The notes under the pieces are model-generated. The model was given only the letters and a program-made list of their open reading frames with translations. It had not been told where the DNA came from and did not search any database. From contig NZ_JAUSUH010000003.1 of the NCBI RefSeq assembly GCF_030813595.1, positions 62,001-126,000 of the forward strand: 64,000 nucleotides of DNA, read 5' to 3'. Source of the DNA: Ancylobacter vacuolatus (GTDB taxonomy: Bacteria > Pseudomonadota > Alphaproteobacteria > Rhizobiales > Xanthobacteraceae). Positions 60,146-64,000 of the stretch are shown piece after piece. How positions within the stretch are numbered: position 1 is the first letter of the stretch; every line of letters starts with the position of its first letter. A program made the position numbers and the translations under genes.

Positions 60146-60607
60146 ATGTATTATGCAATAGTCGCGTTGACGATGGTGGTGGCGCCGCTGCTGAGCATCG
60201 CGGCGGAGTATCCAGGGATTACCGGGCTCGGCAGCCTGATCGTCATCGCCACCAAATGGTTCGCCTTCTGGGCGGTGGGCGTGCGGCTGCTGCTGGCGGG
60301 CGTGACCCAGATCCTGCGGCCGGGCTTCACGCTCAAGGGCATATTGGGCGTCGATGAGGCCCGCGCGCATGTGGTGGTGCAGGAACTCGGCTTCGCCAAT
60401 GTCTCCATCGGCCTCGCCGGCATCCTGTCGATCCTGTTCTCGATCTGGGCGCTGCCGGTGGCGTTCATCGGCGGCCTGTTCCTCGGCCTTGCCGGCGTGA
60501 ACCACCTGATGCGCCCGCACCGCACCATGCGCGAGACCGTCGCCATGGTGACGGACCTCTGGGCCGCCGCCATCCTGCTCGCGGTGTTCCTGTTCAGCCT
60601 GTTCTGA
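60146..60607 (+). CDS. Four-helix membrane protein of unknown function
   Basis: A 153-residue protein with about four transmembrane helices (residues 1-20, 30-52, 85-115, 133-152). It resembles DUF6790-type membrane proteins, but I am not certain of the family. ELGFANVSIGLAGILSILFS and GVNHLMRPHRTMRETVAMVT are the most patterned parts. Start ATG 60146. The stop overlaps the convergent hydrolase end by 14 bases. Confidence 0.75.
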   Translation: MYYAIVALTMVVAPLLSIAAEYPGITGLGSLIVIATKWFAFWAVGVRLLLAGVTQILRPGFTLKGILGVDEARAHVVVQELGFANVSIGLAGILSILFSIWALPVAFIGGLFLGLAGVNHLMRPHRTMRETVAMVTDLWAAAILLAVFLFSLF

Positions 60608-61487
60608 GCGCAAACTGCGCGCGCAGCCAGTCGGCGGCGCGCGCAAGCCCGGCACGCCCATCGGCCAGCCGCGCGGCCCACACCATCCACGCATGGATCA
60701 TCAGCGGCCACACCTCCAGCACCACCGGCACCTCGGCGGCGCCGAGCGCGCGGGCGATGCCCACCGCGTCGTCCAGCAGCCCCTCGCTGGAACCTACCTG
60801 GACCAGCGTCGGCGGCAGGCCGGCGAGGTCGGCGAAGAGCGGCGAGACCGCCGGATCGCGTGGGTCGCGGCCCGCCAGAAAGGCCTTCGCCAGCCCGACG
60901 AGATAGTCGCGGCTGATCAGCGGGTCGACGGCGGCCTTGGTGTCGAGCGTGGCGCCGCTCATCGTCAGGTCGGTCCAGGGCGAAACCAGCCAGGCGGCGG
61001 CGGGCATCTCCTCACCTGCCTCGCGCAGGGCGATCAGCGTGGCGAGCGTCAGGTTGCCGCCGGCGCTGTCACCGCCGATCGCGATGGCCTGCGCCGCATA
61101 GCCCTGTGCCCGCAGGAAACGCCAGGCGGCGAGAGCATCTTCGAGCGCGGCAGGATAGGGGTGCTCCGGCGCCAGCCGATAGCCGATGGCGAGGGTGCGG
61201 ATGCCCGCCTGTTTGCCGAGGGAGCCGACCATCGCCCGGTGGCTGCGGATCGAGCCCGAACAATAGCCGCCGCCGTGGAAATACAGCAGGACGCGCGTCG
61301 CGTCGCTCCCCGGCGCTAGCGACCACTCGGCCGGCAGACCCTCAACGTCGACGGGCGTGAAAACGACGTCATCGGGCGGCGGGTCGATGGCGCAGATATC
61401 GTCCATCCGCTGCCGTCGCTCCGCCCAGCTTGCCGGGCGCGGCTGGCCGGAGAAAAGCTGCTTCAGCTCATCGATCTCGCTGGCCAT
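60594..61487 (-). CDS. Alpha/beta hydrolase, hormone-sensitive-lipase type
   Basis: A 297-residue esterase of family IV. The oxyanion motif YFHGGGYCSGS is near residues 70-80, nucleophile elbow GGDSAGGNLTLA near 145, Asp in QVGSSEGLLDDA region and His in MIHAWMVWA. Start ATG 61487 with GGGGGA upstream; a much longer minus-strand frame (to 62720) is a run-through of another frame and is rejected. Substrate unknown. Confidence 0.9.
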   Translation of the reverse strand: MASEIDELKQLFSGQPRPASWAERRQRMDDICAIDPPPDDVVFTPVDVEGLPAEWSLAPGSDATRVLLYFHGGGYCSGSIRSHRAMVGSLGKQAGIRTLAIGYRLAPEHPYPAALEDALAAWRFLRAQGYAAQAIAIGGDSAGGNLTLATLIALREAGEEMPAAAWLVSPWTDLTMSGATLDTKAAVDPLISRDYLVGLAKAFLAGRDPRDPAVSPLFADLAGLPPTLVQVGSSEGLLDDAVGIARALGAAEVPVVLEVWPLMIHAWMVWAARLADGRAGLARAADWLRAQFALRTG

Positions 61488-61522
61488 TCGATCCCCCAAT
61501 CGCCGATGCCGGGCGCCGCCCG

Positions 61523-62563
61523 CTACCTCGGCCGAAACCCGACATACCCGCCCTCGCCGTCGAACAGCACGTCGAAGCCGTTCAGCAGGTGGTAGCTGGT
61601 GTTGACGAAGGGGCGCGCCTTGTCCGACACCCGCAGATGGATGCCGGCCGGGGTCATCGGCCCGCCATCGCCGGCGCTGAAGCTGTAGAGCGGGAAGGCG
61701 CCACCCTCCGCGCCGATGCTGATCGCCACCTGCGTCCCCGGCGGCAGCGTTCCCTGCGCTCCCGGCGCCTGCGCCGCCGGCACGGTCATGAACATCACCG
61801 AGACGCCGGTATCGACCAGCACCGTGCCGCAGGAAGGCTGGGTTGAGCCGCCCAGCGCGATGCAGCCCGGCAGCGGCGCCCAGTCGGCGCCATCGGGCCG
61901 ACGGTCGAGCTTCACATAGCGGAAGGCGCCGCGCGTATTGGCGGCGGTCAGGCCGATATGCACACCCTCGGGCGAGAGGATATAGCCCTGCCGGCGCGCG
62001 CCCTCGCCGCCGGCGACGTGCAGCAGCGGGTTCTTGTCCGGCGTGCTCTGGCTCTGGCTGTCGCCCTCGCGGGCAAAGCCGACGCCAACCATCGCGATGT
62101 TGCGCGGCTCCGTGGTGGGGCGGCAGGCGCGGGCCGTGTCGAGGCACTGCACCTCGGTGACCACCATGACCGGCATCGGCGCGGTGGTCACGCTCGCCCC
62201 CTCGCGGCCGGAAAGCGTGACCGGCATCACCACCCACTGCCCCAGCATCACCCGGCCGGAACTGGTGTAGGTGAGCTTGGCCGGCCCCTGCGAGGGCATC
62301 GTCTCGAAGCCGGGCACGAATTCCGCCGCCACCAATATGCCGGTCGAGCCGGAATCGAGCTCGGCGCGTAGCGCCCTGCCGCCGAAGGAGAGGCCGAGGC
62401 GCGGCACGCCGTCGATCTCGCCCGGCTCGGCATTGAGGTAGCGCAGGAACAGCCCCTCCCGGTAGGGTTCGTAATCGGGCTTTTCCTGCGCGAGCGCCGG
62501 AAGGCCGGCCCCCATCCACAGGCTGGCGCCCAGTGCCAAGCTGGCGAGAAGACCGGTCCGCAT
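61523..62563 (-). CDS. Secreted pepsin-like (A1-type) aspartic protease candidate
   Basis: A 346-residue protein: signal peptide (1-26, ending LAQ) and a two-lobed beta-rich body. Lobe 1 has ELDSGSTGILV with D70 in the pepsin DT/SG context, followed by a flap-like LTYTSSGRVMLGQW (~97-110) and MVGVGFARE. Lobe 2 has VLVDTGVSVMFM with D251, and the end FDVLFDGEGGYVGFRPR resembles the C-terminus of eukaryotic A1 proteases. Start ATG 62563 (GAGGA six bases before); TTG 62569 is less likely. Activity is unproven. It lies ten bases from ETF-QO on the same strand. Confidence 0.7.
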   Translation of the reverse strand: MRTGLLASLALGASLWMGAGLPALAQEKPDYEPYREGLFLRYLNAEPGEIDGVPRLGLSFGGRALRAELDSGSTGILVAAEFVPGFETMPSQGPAKLTYTSSGRVMLGQWVVMPVTLSGREGASVTTAPMPVMVVTEVQCLDTARACRPTTEPRNIAMVGVGFAREGDSQSQSTPDKNPLLHVAGGEGARRQGYILSPEGVHIGLTAANTRGAFRYVKLDRRPDGADWAPLPGCIALGGSTQPSCGTVLVDTGVSVMFMTVPAAQAPGAQGTLPPGTQVAISIGAEGGAFPLYSFSAGDGGPMTPAGIHLRVSDKARPFVNTSYHLLNGFDVLFDGEGGYVGFRPR

Positions 62564-62572
62564 GCTCAATCC

Positions 62573-64000
62573 TCACATATTGGGGTAGTTCGGCCCACCG
62601 CCGCCTTCCGGCGCCACCCAGGTGATGTTGGCGTTGGGGTCCTTGATATCGCAGGTCTTGCAGTGGACGCAGTTCTGCGCGTTGATCACGAAGCGCGGCT
62701 CGCCGCCCTCCTCCACCCATTCATACACGCCCGCCGGGCAGTAGCGCGCCGAAGGCCCGGCATAGACATCGTGCTCGGAGGCTTTCTGCAGCGCCATGTC
62801 GGCGACTTTGAGGTGGATCGGCTGGTCTTCCTCATGATTGGTGTTGGACAGGAACACCGAGGACAGCCGGTCGAAGGAGACGACGCCGTCCGGCTTGGGG
62901 TAGTCGATGCGCTTTGACTGCGCCGCCGGCTTCAGTGTCGCCGAATCCGGCTTGCCGTGTCCCAGCGTGCCGAAGGGCGAGACCCCCAGCAGCGTGTTCA
63001 GCCACATGTCCAGCCCGCCCAGCGCGATGCCGATCGCGGTGCCGAGCTTCGACCACAGCGGCTTGGCGTTGCGCACCTTCCACAAATCGCGCCCGATGGC
63101 CGAGCCGCGCCAGCCGGCCTCGTAGCCGGCGAGTTCGTCGTGCTGGCGCCCCGCAGTCAGCGCCTTCGCCACCTCTTCGGCCGCGAGCATGCCGGAATGC
63201 ACCGCGTTATGGCTGCCCTTGACGCGCGGCACATTGACGAAGCCGGCGGCGCAGCCGATCAGCGCCCCGCCGGGGAAGACCAGCTTGGGCACCGACTGGT
63301 AGCCGCCCTCGGTGATGGCGCGGGCGCCATAGGAAATCCGCTTGCCGCCTTCCAGCGTCTCGCGCACCAGCGGGTGCGCCTTGAAGCGCTGAAATTCCTC
63401 GAAGGGCGAGAGATAAGGGTTGGCGTAGTTGAGGTGGACCACGAAGCCCACCATCACCTGCCGGTCCTCCATATGGTAGAGGAAGGAGCCGCCGCCGGTG
63501 GCGTTGTCCAGCGGCCAGCCGAAGGAATGCTGCACCAGCCCCGGCCGGTGCTGTTCCGCCGGCACGGTCCACAGCTCCTTGAGGCCGATGCCGTATTTCT
63601 GCGGCTCGCGCCCGGCATCGAGCCGGTAATGGGCGATCAGCTGCTTGGAGAGCTGGCCGCGCGCGCCTTCCGCGAACAGCGTGTACTTCGCCCTGAGCTC
63701 CATGCCGCGGGTGAAACGGTCGGTGATGGCGCCGTCGCGCCCCACGCCCATGTCGCCGGTGGCGACGCCGGCCACCGCGCCGTCCTCATATAGAACCTCG
63801 GCGGCGGCGAAGCCGGGATAGATCTCGACGCCCAGCGCCTCCGCCTTGCCCGCCAGCCAGCGGCACACCGTGCCGAGCGAGCCGATATAGGCGCCGTGAT
63901 TGCTCATCAGCGGCGGCATCAGCGCATTGGGCAGGCGCAGAGACCCTGCGGGGCCGAGGAAATAGAAACGGTCGTCGGTGACGGGGGTCTTCAGCGGCGC
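62573..64000 (-). CDS. Electron transfer flavoprotein-ubiquinone oxidoreductase, start outside window
   Basis: The C-terminal ~475 residues of ETF-QO. The frame is open to base 64000, so the N-terminal FAD-binding part is missing. Visible are NALMPPLMSNHGAYIGSLGT, AEGARGQLSKQL, QHSFGWPLDNATGGGSFLYH, GCAAGFVNVPRVKGSHNAVH (quinone/FAD) and the C-terminal 4Fe-4S ligands in RYCPAGVYEW and CVHCKTCDIKDP. It passes electrons from acyl-CoA and other dehydrogenases via ETF to ubiquinone. The pepsin-like gene follows closely and may share its mRNA. Confidence 0.95.
   Translation of the reverse strand, partial: APLKTPVTDDRFYFLGPAGSLRLPNALMPPLMSNHGAYIGSLGTVCRWLAGKAEALGVEIYPGFAAAEVLYEDGAVAGVATGDMGVGRDGAITDRFTRGMELRAKYTLFAEGARGQLSKQLIAHYRLDAGREPQKYGIGLKELWTVPAEQHRPGLVQHSFGWPLDNATGGGSFLYHMEDRQVMVGFVVHLNYANPYLSPFEEFQRFKAHPLVRETLEGGKRISYGARAITEGGYQSVPKLVFPGGALIGCAAGFVNVPRVKGSHNAVHSGMLAAEEVAKALTAGRQHDELAGYEAGWRGSAIGRDLWKVRNAKPLWSKLGTAIGIALGGLDMWLNTLLGVSPFGTLGHGKPDSATLKPAAQSKRIDYPKPDGVVSFDRLSSVFLSNTNHEEDQPIHLKVADMALQKASEHDVYAGPSARYCPAGVYEWVEEGGEPRFVINAQNCVHCKTCDIKDPNANITWVAPEGGGGPNYPNM

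Noticed and set aside
60594-62720. 708-codon minus-strand frame joining esterase and upstream sequence
   Set aside because: Only the last 297 codons match a family; the upstream part is out of frame with the pepsin-like and ETF-QO genes. Not a fusion.

Overview
This 64 kb window is a high-GC, densely coded stretch of an alphaproteobacterial chromosome. The order Hyphomicrobiales (Rhizobiales) is suggested by a MucR/Ros regulator, RIME-like and other interspersed palindromic repeats, a tRNA-His with an A73 discriminator, DUF1491/DUF2336/DUF5330/DUF6481 proteins, a TauE/TIGR02186 pair and a gene-transfer-agent head module. A Xanthobacteraceae-like genus is possible, but I cannot fix it from the sequence. 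No IS element, integrase, CRISPR array or rRNA was seen. One tRNA is present.

Layout. 1-2071: a 5'-truncated trypsin-like protease, a small phosphatase-like protein, and a recent tandem pair of tiny secreted proteins closed by a terminator. 2084-8521 (minus strand): a phage-like head module (TerS-like, TerL, portal, two small proteins, prohead protease, major capsid) in the order of the RcGTA family. Palindromic repeats split it at three junctions, and tail genes are missing. It has a clear sigma70-type promoter followed, just before the first ribosome binding site, by an intrinsic terminator. 8585-9962: an AT-rich orphan gene and a cluster of three palindromic repeats. 9963-22347: metabolic and envelope genes (flavin reductase, dCTP deaminase, lldD with a GntR regulator, PBP1A, DUF1214/DUF1254 pair, peptidoglycan-binding protein). 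22550-25504: DUF5330, SufE, an overlapping DnaA-like HTH + DUF6456 pair that I read as the gene-transfer-agent activators GafY/GafZ, and MucR. 25871-44205: MsrB/oligopeptidase B, SodB, ZntB, FolPK, a HerA-like ATPase, a dipeptidase/aminotransferase/MeaB operon, a receiver/C15 peptidase pair, a PQQ-type dehydrogenase with cytochrome c, and a TauE exporter pair. 44206-52323: AtzE/AtzG amidase, tRNA-His, an Ntn hydrolase, Usp with a triplicated terminator, an ABC permease, a siderophore-interacting protein and a YcaQ-like glycosylase. 52533-64000: TPP riboswitch with thiY, ClC antiporter, an SbmA/YddA-type ABC protein, a Pho-box-controlled phnCDE operon, a pepsin-like aspartic protease candidate and the 3'-terminal part of ETF-ubiquinone oxidoreductase.

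How parts fit together. The most coherent system is the gene-transfer-agent (GTA) set. The head genes sit behind a promoter, leader and terminator. About 15 kb away lie two overlapping genes that match the two halves of Rhodobacter GafA, a DnaA-type DNA-binding part and an omega-like part; in Caulobacter the split pair activates the GTA promoter and helps RNA polymerase pass terminators. The leader terminator here is therefore a plausible antitermination target. Other functional units are nutrient uptake circuits with visible control sites: a Pho box for phosphonate uptake, a TPP riboswitch for thiamine precursor uptake, and a perfect inverted repeat between lldD and its GntR regulator.
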